Translations under genes and position numbers: made by a program
The notes under the pieces: generated by a model
Told to the model about the DNA's origin: nothing
Database searches by the model: none
Seen by the model: the letters and a program-made list of their open reading frames with translations, nothing else
Source: Pseudanabaena sp. UBA1465
GTDB taxonomy: Bacteria > Cyanobacteriota > Cyanobacteriia > Pseudanabaenales > Pseudanabaenaceae
Reading direction: 5' to 3'
NCBI GenBank assembly: GCA_002325645.1
Contig: DCSN01000120.1
Span: 17,480-24,527, forward strand
DNA length: 7,048 nt
In this document: positions 1-5,575 of the stretch, piece by piece
How positions within the stretch are numbered: the stretch's first letter is position 1
Layout: each line of letters opens with the position of its first letter

Positions 1-1043
1 AAAGTCTCGGTCAAACTACCGATTTGATTGAGCTTGATCAAAATCGCACTCGCGCAACCTTCACGGATACCACGCTCTAGACGGGTCTTATTGGTTACGA
101 ATAAATCATCACCGATTAACTGAGTGCTGGTAAGTTGAGCAGTCATTGCCTTCCAACTAGCCCATTGGTCTTCTTCCAAACCATCTTCAATCGAGATGAT
201 CGGATACTTAGAGATCAAACCTTCGTAATAGTTGACAAACTCTTGAGGGCTGAGGGTTTTGCCATCGATCGCATAGCTACCATCTTTAAATAGCTCATTA
301 GAAGCTACGTCTAGCGCCAGAGCCACCTGTTCACCTGGTTTATAACCAGCCTTGGTAATTGCATCAATCAGCAATTCGAGAGCCGCCTGATTAGATTCAA
401 GATTGGGCGCAAATCCACCTTCATCACCAACGGATGTTGATAAACCCTTTTCGTGCAGAACGGAACCGAGCGCCGCAAATACCTCGGCTCCGTAGCGCAG
501 CGCTTCCTTAAAGGTGGGTGCGCCTACAGGCACAATCATAAACTCTTGGATATCAACGTTATTGTCTGCATGAGCGCCGCCATTGAGGACGTTCATCAGA
601 GGTACAGGCAATACATTCGAGAGAGGATTGCCAAGATAGCGATAGAGAGGTTGTCCGATTGCTGCCGAGGCGGCCTTGGCGGTAGCAAGGGAAACCGCCA
701 AGATCGCATTTGCCCCAATGTCAGATTTATTAGCCGTACCATCACGCTTGATCATGATCCGATCAACTAATTCTTGATTAAGCGCGTCTACACCTTGCAA
801 TTCGGGTAGCAATTTTTCATGAATATTGCGAACCGCGATTAAAACCCCTTTGCCGCCATAGCGCTTTTTATCTCCGTCGCGTAGTTCGTGGGCTTCAAAA
901 CTACCTGTAGATGCACCACTGGGAACCTGTGCGAGACCGACTGCACCATTGGCCAATTTGACTTCTGCCTCAACGGTCGGCTTACCACGCGAATCGAGGA
1001 TTTCTCTTGCAGCGATCGCAATGATTTCTGTTCCTTTAGTCAC
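1..1043 (-). CDS. eno: Enolase (phosphopyruvate hydratase), 3' end cut by window edge
   Basis: Interconverts 2-phosphoglycerate and phosphoenolpyruvate in cytoplasmic glycolysis. The visible 347 residues cover the N-terminal domain and most of the barrel; about 80 C-terminal residues of the usual ~430 lie beyond the left edge. Family landmarks are present: AREILDSRGKPTVE (12-25), the PSGASTG loop (41-47), GGAHADNN (155-162), VGDEGGFAP with the catalytic acid region at E208 (205-213), metal ligands D245, E286 (SIEDGL) and D312/D313 (GDDLFVTN), and the catalytic lysine K337 in ILIKLNQIGSLTET just before the edge. The start is GTG at 1043: an in-frame TAG lies three codons upstream, and AAAGGA at 1054-1059 is a well-placed ribosome binding site. 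The gene appears intact. It is monocistronic as far as can be seen, with its own upstream region. Confidence 0.98.
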   Translation of the reverse strand, partial: MTKGTEIIAIAAREILDSRGKPTVEAEVKLANGAVGLAQVPSGASTGSFEAHELRDGDKKRYGGKGVLIAVRNIHEKLLPELQGVDALNQELVDRIMIKRDGTANKSDIGANAILAVSLATAKAASAAIGQPLYRYLGNPLSNVLPVPLMNVLNGGAHADNNVDIQEFMIVPVGAPTFKEALRYGAEVFAALGSVLHEKGLSTSVGDEGGFAPNLESNQAALELLIDAITKAGYKPGEQVALALDVASNELFKDGSYAIDGKTLSPQEFVNYYEGLISKYPIISIEDGLEEDQWASWKAMTAQLTSTQLIGDDLFVTNKTRLERGIREGCASAILIKLNQIGSLTET

Positions 1044-1118
1044 TGTGAACTATTCCTTTAATGATTAAGTGAAACTATTCGCAACAATCTTACAGTTTTG
1101 CGATGCCCCATTTCTCAA

Positions 1119-1148
1119 ATGTTAGGCTTTCATTAAAAAGTTTGACAA
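1119..1148 (-). promoter_or_regulatory. Candidate sigma70-type promoter of enolase
   Basis: On the minus strand, TTGTCA (1143-1148) matches the -35 consensus at five of six bases. It is followed after 18 bases by TAACAT (1119-1124), four of six for the -10. Transcription would begin about 65-70 bases before the GTG start of enolase. The assignment rests only on motif fit and position. Confidence 0.35.
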
Positions 1149-1215
1149 GACGATTTTTTTAGACATCACAATCCAGCACAAATCTCCGCAGGGCTTTATT
1201 TGTTTATCGGGAAAA

Positions 1216-1241
1216 AGACAAGGGGCTTAAGCCCCTTGTCT
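1216..1241. repeat. 26-base perfect palindrome
   Basis: The half-site AGACAAGGGGCTT is followed immediately by its exact reverse complement AAGCCCCTTGTCT, with no spacer. As RNA it can fold into a GC-rich hairpin on either strand, but no T-run follows on the plus strand, so it is not a classical terminator in that direction. It lies upstream of the enolase promoter and downstream of the cNMP-binding gene. Elements of this kind are often dispersed repeats in cyanobacterial genomes; copy number cannot be judged from one window. Confidence 0.75.
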
Positions 1242-1335
1242 ATACCTCATCAGCGCGAGAATTGCTATAAATAGGACTTACAGCCATGCATCGTAAGGGA
1301 AACGGCATCTTGCGATGCCATATAAATAAATTATG

Positions 1336-1374
1336 AACAAACAAAGGCGGCGCATCGCGCCGCCTTTGTTTGTT
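1336..1374 (-). terminator. Strong hairpin, likely terminator of the cNMP-binding gene
   Basis: Two 18-base arms (1336-1353 and 1357-1374) pair perfectly around the 3-base loop ATC. The GC-rich core is GGCGGCGC/GCGCCGCC and the flanks are AACAAACAAA/TTTGTTTGTT. On the minus strand the stem ends in T-rich sequence (TTTGTTTGTT, then an AT-rich stretch), 80 bases past the stop codon of the cNMP-binding gene. Because the flanks are A-rich on one side and T-rich on the other, it could act in both directions. Confidence 0.65.
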
Positions 1375-1453
1375 TAGTTTTTAGATTACAAAAAAGATAA
1401 TTACTAATAATGCTTAATTAATATTCACTTGATTTTTAAGAATTAGAATCTAA

Positions 1454-1840
1454 TTATTGCAGTGACAACACAAGTGCATCTAGTTTTCTGATTCTCTCAA
1501 CCATAATCTTCATCACTTGAATTGCAAAAAATGGAGTTTGTTGTACTAAAAAAGTAAAACGATGCTGATTGATAGGAACTAGTTTACATTCCGTTTTAGC
1601 GATCGCCGTTGCACTTCTTGATCTGGAGTCAATTAGTGACATCTCACCAACAATTCCTCCAGCGCCAGTGACATCTAGAAATTTGCCATCTATGGAAATT
1701 TCTACTTCTCCTTCAACAATCGCATACATGACATCAGCAACCCCTCCCTTCTCAAAGATTACTTGACCTGCGGGAATAATAATGAAATCTTCGGCATTAT
1801 TAAATAAATTAATTGTAGTCAAAATCCAACTCCGCGCCAT
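1454..1840 (-). CDS. Stand-alone cyclic-nucleotide-binding domain protein
   Basis: A 128-residue cytoplasmic protein made almost entirely of one cNMP-binding beta-barrel of the CAP/PKA-regulatory type. The first strands are seen at AGQVIFEKG (24-32) and MYAIVEGEVEI (39-49). The phosphate-binding cassette is GEMSLIDSRSRSATA (65-79), with the conserved glutamate E66 and arginine R75 nine residues apart as in ligand-binding members, so it probably still binds cAMP or a related nucleotide. A short C-terminal helix follows (about 105-125). There is no helix-turn-helix or other output domain, so it is a receptor or adaptor, not a CRP-type transcription factor. The ATG at 1840 was chosen. An in-frame GTG at 1861 adds seven residues (MSIISFF) and cannot be excluded; neither start has a clear ribosome binding site. 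An adenylate cyclase lies about 1.7 kb away on the same strand. Confidence 0.85.
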   Translation of the reverse strand: MARSWILTTINLFNNAEDFIIIPAGQVIFEKGGVADVMYAIVEGEVEISIDGKFLDVTGAGGIVGEMSLIDSRSRSATAIAKTECKLVPINQHRFTFLVQQTPFFAIQVMKIMVERIRKLDALVLSLQ

Positions 1841-1894
1841 GAAAAAGCTAATAATAGACACTTATTGTAATTGCCAATTGCCTAATTTCTTGCA

Positions 1895-1903
1895 TATATA
1901 GCA
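1895..1903 (-). promoter_or_regulatory. Possible extended -10 element of the cNMP-binding gene
   Basis: On the minus strand TGCTATATA (1903 down to 1895) resembles an extended -10 (TG, one base, then TATATA). It lies about 35 bases before the GTG and 55 before the ATG start candidates. No convincing -35 hexamer is seen at the right spacing, and the region is AT-rich, so a chance match is quite possible. Confidence 0.22.
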
Positions 1904-1939
1904 ATATTTTTTCGTAAAATATAAAAGGAGATTTTAACA

Positions 1940-2008
1940 ATGAGTATTGTGCTTTTTAGGGTTAAGATTAAGTTAATCTTAGATGAAATATTAGTAATAA
2001 CTGAATGA
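1940..2008 (+). CDS. Possible 22-residue small ORF with strong ribosome binding site
   Basis: An ATG at 1940 opens a 22-codon frame (starts MSIVLFRVKIKL) ending in TGA at 2006-2008. It is preceded by AAAGGAG (1924-1930), nine bases upstream, the best Shine-Dalgarno match near any start in this window. The peptide is hydrophobic and basic. It lies between the cNMP-binding gene and the VTE6-like gene and runs antisense over the last 41 bases of the latter. A 19-base palindrome (1963-1981) sits inside it. No family is recognised, and it may be chance in AT-rich DNA. Confidence 0.2.
   Translation: MSIVLFRVKIKLILDEILVITE
1963..1981. repeat. 19-base AT-rich palindrome at the 3' end of the VTE6-like gene
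   Basis: TAAGATTAA and TTAATCTTA flank a single central G. It spans the stop codon (1968-1970) of the VTE6-like gene. It may be a weak transcript-end hairpin, but there is no T-run on the minus strand after it, so a terminator role is uncertain. Confidence 0.4.
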
Positions 2009-2732
2009 TTAATACCGCGATCGCTGCGCCAATCGTGGTGTTAATTCCATTTACTAATTCATTGGTGAGCCAGTCATATTTTTCTTGCAAAGTTGCCCCA
2101 ATTAGACTTTCGATATTAGTCGCGATAAAGGCGGCGATCGCGCACCAGAGCAAATCCCAAGGAGTGGCGAGCAGCCCCACTCCCCAACCGATCGCCGACA
2201 TAAATATCGAGCCAACGATCCCCGCAATCGTCCCTTCTAAACTAACCGCGCCCTCGGTCCCTGCGGCAACAGGTTTGAGGGTGGTGATCAAAAATGTGTT
2301 TTTACCGTAAGCCTTGCCAATTTCACTAGCAGTGGTGTCCGCAAGCTTGGTACTAAGACTAGCGACATAGGCAAGTAACCATAAAGGATTTGGGGCGATC
2401 GCCTGACCAATCGCACAAACTGCACCTGTAGCAGCCGAACCCCATAAATTTTCAGGACCTCTTGCACCGTCACGTTTTTCGGCGATCCCTTTAGCTTCTT
2501 TAATGTCTTTGCCAATGCGCGTTACCCCAGACCCCACTATTAAATAGCTTAAAATAACTAGATAACCCTGCCATCCTAAGCAGCCCCAGATCACAATTCC
2601 TAATATCCAAGCATGGTAGATTCCTGTAGTGGTCAAGACTTTGCGCGGTAATAATAAGGCAATCGCCCCAAGAAAAGTATTGAGGGCGATCGCGATTAAC
2701 CAGCCCTGTGAAATGGAGAAATTATTGATCAT
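1968..2732 (-). CDS. DUF92/TIGR00297 family membrane protein, VTE6-like phytyl-phosphate kinase
   Basis: An integral membrane protein of 254 residues. In plants the family member VTE6 converts phytyl phosphate to phytyl diphosphate, feeding phytol released from chlorophyll into tocopherol and phylloquinone synthesis; a similar role is inferred here. Conserved family blocks are visible: KGIAEKRDGARGPENLWG (81-98), ADTTASEIGKAYGK (131-144) and LKPVAAGTEGAVSLEGTIAG (152-171). Hydrophobic segments lie at about 11-29, 41-68, 100-125, 168-190, 194-212 and 230-250. The ATG at 2732 was chosen; a GTG at 2747 would add five residues and neither has a clear ribosome binding site. It is transcribed divergently from the DUF1361 gene with only about 36 bp between them, so promoters must overlap. 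Four HIP1 sites lie within it. Family assignment is firm; the exact reaction is known from plant homologues only. Confidence 0.88.
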   Translation of the reverse strand: MINNFSISQGWLIAIALNTFLGAIALLLPRKVLTTTGIYHAWILGIVIWGCLGWQGYLVILSYLIVGSGVTRIGKDIKEAKGIAEKRDGARGPENLWGSAATGAVCAIGQAIAPNPLWLLAYVASLSTKLADTTASEIGKAYGKNTFLITTLKPVAAGTEGAVSLEGTIAGIVGSIFMSAIGWGVGLLATPWDLLWCAIAAFIATNIESLIGATLQEKYDWLTNELVNGINTTIGAAIAVLIIQLLLIFHLRLT

Positions 2733-2768
2733 GGCAGTCAATCTCACTACGGAGTAAAAATAAAAATA

Positions 2769-3401
2769 ATGACAGAAGCATTTGAGCAGTTTTCAGTAAA
2801 CTTTCGTTGGATGGGCTGGAATTTATTTTTGGCAATCATTCCCTGCCTACTCAGCTTTATTTTATTTGCTAAGCGATCGCCCAAGCGATTACCCCAAAAT
2901 ATTATGTGGTGGGCGGGACTAGCGGTGTTTATCTTATTTTTACCCAATGCGCCTTACATAATTACCGACATTATTCATTTCGTAAGTGATTCGCGATCGC
3001 CAGAGATTTCTGCTAATGGCGTGATTTTTGTGTTGATTCCGCAATATACTGCTTTTTTGTTAATCGGCTATGAGTGCTATGTCCTGTCAATGATCAAGTT
3101 AACTCAATATTTAGATTGGCTGAAGCTGATCAAAAATCCGACTTGGCTGGAACTCAGCATCAACCTCATCTGCGCGATCGGTGTATATTGGGGAAGATTC
3201 AATCGTTTAAATAGTTGGGATGTTTTTACACAGCCGCAAAGGGTTTTGGAAACAGCAATTAGCAATCTCGAAAATCCTAGCTTCTTCTTCGGCACAATCT
3301 TATTTTTTGTGATCTTTGCAAGTCTCTACTATGCTTTTAAATGGGTTAACTTAGCGATCGCCTTCTACTGGCATAATCGCTTTAATCGCATTTCTACATA
3401 A
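2769..3401 (+). CDS. DUF1361 domain-containing membrane protein
   Basis: A 210-residue membrane protein of the DUF1361 family, function unknown. Family signatures are clear: RWMGWNLFLAIIP (13-25), FLPNAPYIITDIIH (57-70) with its NAPY core, and GRFNRLNSWDV (142-152). Predicted membrane segments run at about 16-34, 47-65, 84-105, 127-141 and 171-191. Length is normal for the family and the reading frame is intact. The ATG at 2769 is supported because the conserved RWMGWNLF block begins only 12 residues in; GGAG at 2751-2754 is a rather distant ribosome binding site (14 bases). The gene is head-to-head with the VTE6-like gene and convergent with the cyclase. Three HIP1 sites fall inside it. No substrate or partner can be named. 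Confidence 0.88.
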   Translation: MTEAFEQFSVNFRWMGWNLFLAIIPCLLSFILFAKRSPKRLPQNIMWWAGLAVFILFLPNAPYIITDIIHFVSDSRSPEISANGVIFVLIPQYTAFLLIGYECYVLSMIKLTQYLDWLKLIKNPTWLELSINLICAIGVYWGRFNRLNSWDVFTQPQRVLETAISNLENPSFFFGTILFFVIFASLYYAFKWVNLAIAFYWHNRFNRIST

Positions 3402-3412
3402 AAGGTAATGAT

Positions 3413-3500
3413 AGGTTGTGAGGTAACAAAAAACCTCAAAAGTGCTAAGAAGAAAAATAAGCCTCAAGATCAAGACTCATGAAATTACCCATGAGGTTAC
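3413..3500. terminator. Hairpin-forming convergent intergenic region, possible weak bidirectional terminator
   Basis: Between the converging DUF1361 and cyclase genes are two small stems: TGAGGT/ACCTCA (3419-3424 with 3433-3438, loop 8) and CTCATG/CATGAG (3476-3481 with 3490-3495, loop 8). TGAGGTAAC (3419-3427) recurs almost exactly as TGAGGTTAC (3492-3500), so AACCTCA at 3432-3438 can also pair with TGAGGTT at 3492-3498. On the minus strand a T-rich run (TTATTTTTCTTCTT) lies beyond the second stem. The stems are short, so termination is only suggested. Confidence 0.35.
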
Positions 3501-3516
3501 AATTTTCTACAACCTT

Positions 3517-4827
3517 TCATAATCCAATCCACTTCAAAGTCTCAAAAAGATCTCTGTAGCTGCTTTTAGTGAGATTCAAATTTGGCTTAACCTTAATCCC
3601 TTTAATTAGATACATATCAACCTCTCCCATATTTTTGGCTACAATTTTGCCTCGATACTCAACATCAAAAGAATCTTTGACTAATTCAAATGTAGATTGA
3701 GATATATTAATTCTTCCAGCTACTCCTGATGATTCCATTCTTGAGGCAAGGTTAACTGTATCTCCCCAAACATCATACACAAACTTTTTTTTGCCAATCA
3801 CACCACTTAATAATGAACCCGAATGAATACCAATTCTTGTATTCCAATAGGGTAAATCTAGTTCAATTTTTTGCTGTTTTCGTATTTCCATAAACTGTAG
3901 AATTTCTAATGCAGCATGAACCATTTCAAAAGCATGAGTTGGCATAGGCATAGGAATACCACTAGCGCACATATAGCTATCACCAATAGTTTTAAGCTTT
4001 TCTAAGTGATATTTTTCAATAATTTGATCAAAAGCGGAAAAACAACAATCAAGTTCCTCCACTAAGTCTTCGGGAGTCATCAATTTAGAGATTTTTGAAA
4101 AGCCTTCAAAATCCGTAAATAAGATGGTTGCACAGGGATGATAAACTGGCTTAACCCTACCTGTGGACTTAAGCTCTTCGGCTATTTTTGTAGGTAAAAT
4201 ATTTAGCAGTAGGCTATCTGATTTTTGTTTTTCGGTTTCAACCCTTGATTTAAGCACATTCAATTTTTCAAAGGAATTAGCATTACTAATTGCTGAAGAA
4301 AGTTGTAATGCTAACAAATATCCAATGCGTAAATCTTCTTGGTTATATATTTGCGGCTTAGTTGAAGCAAAAATAATCACTCCCAGAATTTTTTTATAGC
4401 TTTCCAGCGCTAAAATAATCTGAGAGCTGTATTGGTTTAGAAATTCATCACTAGAAGCTTCTTTAACAAGCAGAGATTGCCCCGTCACCAGAGATTTATA
4501 CAAACTACTGGATGTACTAATTGCGGATTCATCAAACTCAACATTAGTACCAATTAATTTGATAAATCGTTTAGAAGTATTGTTTACTAGGCAAACGCTA
4601 AGATGATCAAAGTCCAATAGCCACTTAGCTTGTTTCCCAACAACCTTGAGTATTTCATCAAGATTTAATGAACGATTAATAGCTGTTGCAATCTCATTAA
4701 CCGCAGAAATCCTTACTGATAAAGCTTGAGTCTCGGCTAACAGCGAACGTGCAGCTATTAAAAGTTCGTCTCGGTCTAAGCTTTCAAATTGTTTACCAAT
4801 AAATGACTCTGACGAAGGATTAACCAT
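3517..4827 (-). CDS. GAF-domain class III adenylate cyclase
   Basis: A 436-residue, probably cytoplasmic, signalling enzyme that makes cAMP from ATP. Order: an N-terminal helix rich in leucine and alanine (about 18-50), a GAF sensor domain (about 50-185), a short charged linker helix (about 186-205), the LLLNILPTKIAEEL signalling helix common in front of such cyclases (206-219), then the class III catalytic domain (about 228-412). Catalytic features are complete: metal aspartates D239 (FTDFEGF) and D283 (TIGDSYM), transition-state residues N359 and R363 (DTVNLASRM). The purine-selecting pair is K279 (LKTIGD) and D352 (YDVWGD), as in adenylate, not guanylate, cyclases. The start is the ATG at 4827: the frame stays open a further 29 codons inside the upstream gene but only from a TTG. 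It lies four bases after the stop of the AhpD-like gene and has no ribosome binding site of its own, suggesting translational coupling. The ligand of the GAF domain is unknown. Confidence 0.93.
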   Translation of the reverse strand: MVNPSSESFIGKQFESLDRDELLIAARSLLAETQALSVRISAVNEIATAINRSLNLDEILKVVGKQAKWLLDFDHLSVCLVNNTSKRFIKLIGTNVEFDESAISTSSSLYKSLVTGQSLLVKEASSDEFLNQYSSQIILALESYKKILGVIIFASTKPQIYNQEDLRIGYLLALQLSSAISNANSFEKLNVLKSRVETEKQKSDSLLLNILPTKIAEELKSTGRVKPVYHPCATILFTDFEGFSKISKLMTPEDLVEELDCCFSAFDQIIEKYHLEKLKTIGDSYMCASGIPMPMPTHAFEMVHAALEILQFMEIRKQQKIELDLPYWNTRIGIHSGSLLSGVIGKKKFVYDVWGDTVNLASRMESSGVAGRINISQSTFELVKDSFDVEYRGKIVAKNMGEVDMYLIKGIKVKPNLNLTKSSYRDLFETLKWIGL

Positions 4828-4831
4828 ATTG

Positions 4832-5374
4832 CTAGAAAGCGTCAATCTCCAAAGAGATCGCGTCAGTATAACGATTAATGCTGGAGAACATATCCGCCGC
4901 CGCCACAATTTCAAAAATTTCTGATTGATCCAATCCCAAATCCATCAAGTTTTGATAATGAGATTCATTTAACTCAAGGGGATTTGTAGCCACTAATAAG
5001 CCAAATTTAATTACTGCTTTTTCTCTAGCAGTCAATGGACAAGCATCAAAATTTGAAACTAAAGTGGATAGAACTTCTTCACTCATGCCCAATGCTGACA
5101 GTCCATGCAAATGCACTTTTAGAACATAAACACTATTGTTTGCTTGAGATATAGCAACTCCAACCATTTCCTTGAGAATTCTGGGAACGTCACCTTGGAG
5201 CATCGTAGAGCGAAATTTTTTCCAGTTCGCCTCTAAAATATCAGGATTGATCGCCATTGTCTTGAAAATATTCGGAATAATGCCAAATCCTAACTCTGAC
5301 AAAATCTCATCATAGACTTCTTTGACCTTAGCATCAGTTACTTGGTCATATTCAACTATTGGGAAATGAGTCAT
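4832..5374 (-). CDS. AhpD/carboxymuconolactone-decarboxylase-like protein lacking the CxxC cysteines
   Basis: A 180-residue all-helical protein with the layout of the peroxidase-related branch of the AhpD/CMD family. An N-terminal VEYDQVTDAKVKEVYDEI segment is followed by the core KEMVGVAISQANN (68-80) and a C-terminal block LTAREKAVIKF...FSSINRYTDA (114-172), a family hallmark. In active members a glutamate is followed 12 residues later by Cys-x-x-Cys and then His. Here E69 and H88 keep exact spacing, but the cysteines are S81 and V84. The only cysteine is C112, elsewhere. Peroxidase chemistry is therefore unlikely; a structural, ligand-binding or regulatory role is inferred. The frame is intact, so this is a changed protein and not a broken gene. 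The ATG at 5374 has only a weak AAGA upstream; an 11-base palindrome AGCAAGTTGCT (5387-5397) just before it could be an operator. It is the first gene of a two-gene operon with the cyclase. Confidence 0.85.
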   Translation of the reverse strand: MTHFPIVEYDQVTDAKVKEVYDEILSELGFGIIPNIFKTMAINPDILEANWKKFRSTMLQGDVPRILKEMVGVAISQANNSVYVLKVHLHGLSALGMSEEVLSTLVSNFDACPLTAREKAVIKFGLLVATNPLELNESHYQNLMDLGLDQSEIFEIVAAADMFSSINRYTDAISLEIDAF

Positions 5375-5386
5375 GATTTTTCTTAA

Positions 5387-5397
5387 AGCAAGTTGCT
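5387..5397. promoter_or_regulatory. Small palindrome in the leader of the AhpD-like/cyclase operon
   Basis: AGCAA-G-TTGCT is an 11-base palindrome 13 bases upstream of the AhpD-like start codon. A second palindrome, ATGATCAT, lies at 5406-5413, close to TATGAT read on the minus strand, a possible -10. Such sites could serve as an operator for the operon, but short palindromes are common by chance and no known regulator motif is recognised. Confidence 0.18.
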
Positions 5398-5525
5398 ACA
5401 CCTACATGATCATAACAAGTTTTTGGTTGCATATGATACATACAAAATGCTTAGATATATGGCTTTCGCCAGTATTGTTGCATTTGTCCTGAGGCAATTA
5501 CGGAATAAACCTATACTTCGGCAGA

Positions 5526-5575
5526 CTGGAAAGCACAATAGCGTGAATATTGCTTTAAAATATTGCTGGAAAGCA
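5526..5575 (+). repeat. Short direct repeats in front of the ABC ATPase gene
   Basis: CTGGAAAGCA occurs at 5526-5535 and again at 5566-5575, 40 bases apart. ATATTGCT occurs at 5547-5554 and 5560-5567, overlapping the second copy. The last copy supplies the sequence immediately before and into the chosen start codon. They may be a small tandem duplication or a regulator site; nothing more can be said. Confidence 0.4.

Larger units (their letters stand above)
1044..1453. other. Gene-free intergenic region between enolase and the cNMP-binding gene
   Basis: This 410-base stretch holds no convincing gene; the longest small ORFs lack a ribosome binding site. It contains the enolase leader and candidate promoter (1044-1148), a 26-base perfect palindrome (1216-1241), a stretch reading TAAATAGGACTTACA (1267-1281) that resembles dispersed cyanobacterial repeat ends, a small stem GGCATC/GATGCC (1304-1319) with an alternative partner GCATCG at 1288-1293, and a strong GC hairpin (1336-1374). 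The structured part (about 1200-1375) may be a decayed or miniature mobile or repeat element combined with the terminator of the cNMP-binding gene. Confidence 0.6.

Noticed and set aside
453..770. A 105-codon open frame on the plus strand
   Set aside because: It lies wholly antisense to enolase, whose protein sequence is unmistakable, and has no recognisable domain.
839..1021. A 60-codon minus-strand open frame
   Set aside because: It is an alternative frame inside the enolase N-terminal region and carries no family motif.
1286..1336. A 16-codon plus-strand ORF starting MHRKGNG
   Set aside because: No ribosome binding site, and it lies in a hairpin-rich intergenic repeat.
2005..2310. A 101-codon plus-strand open frame
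   Set aside because: It is antisense to the VTE6-like gene; its hydrophobic character mirrors the membrane segments on the other strand.
4828..4914. A 29-codon upstream extension of the cyclase from a TTG
   Set aside because: It overlaps the end of the AhpD-like gene in another frame, needs a rare start, and gives a basic leader without family support. The ATG at 4827 fits better.
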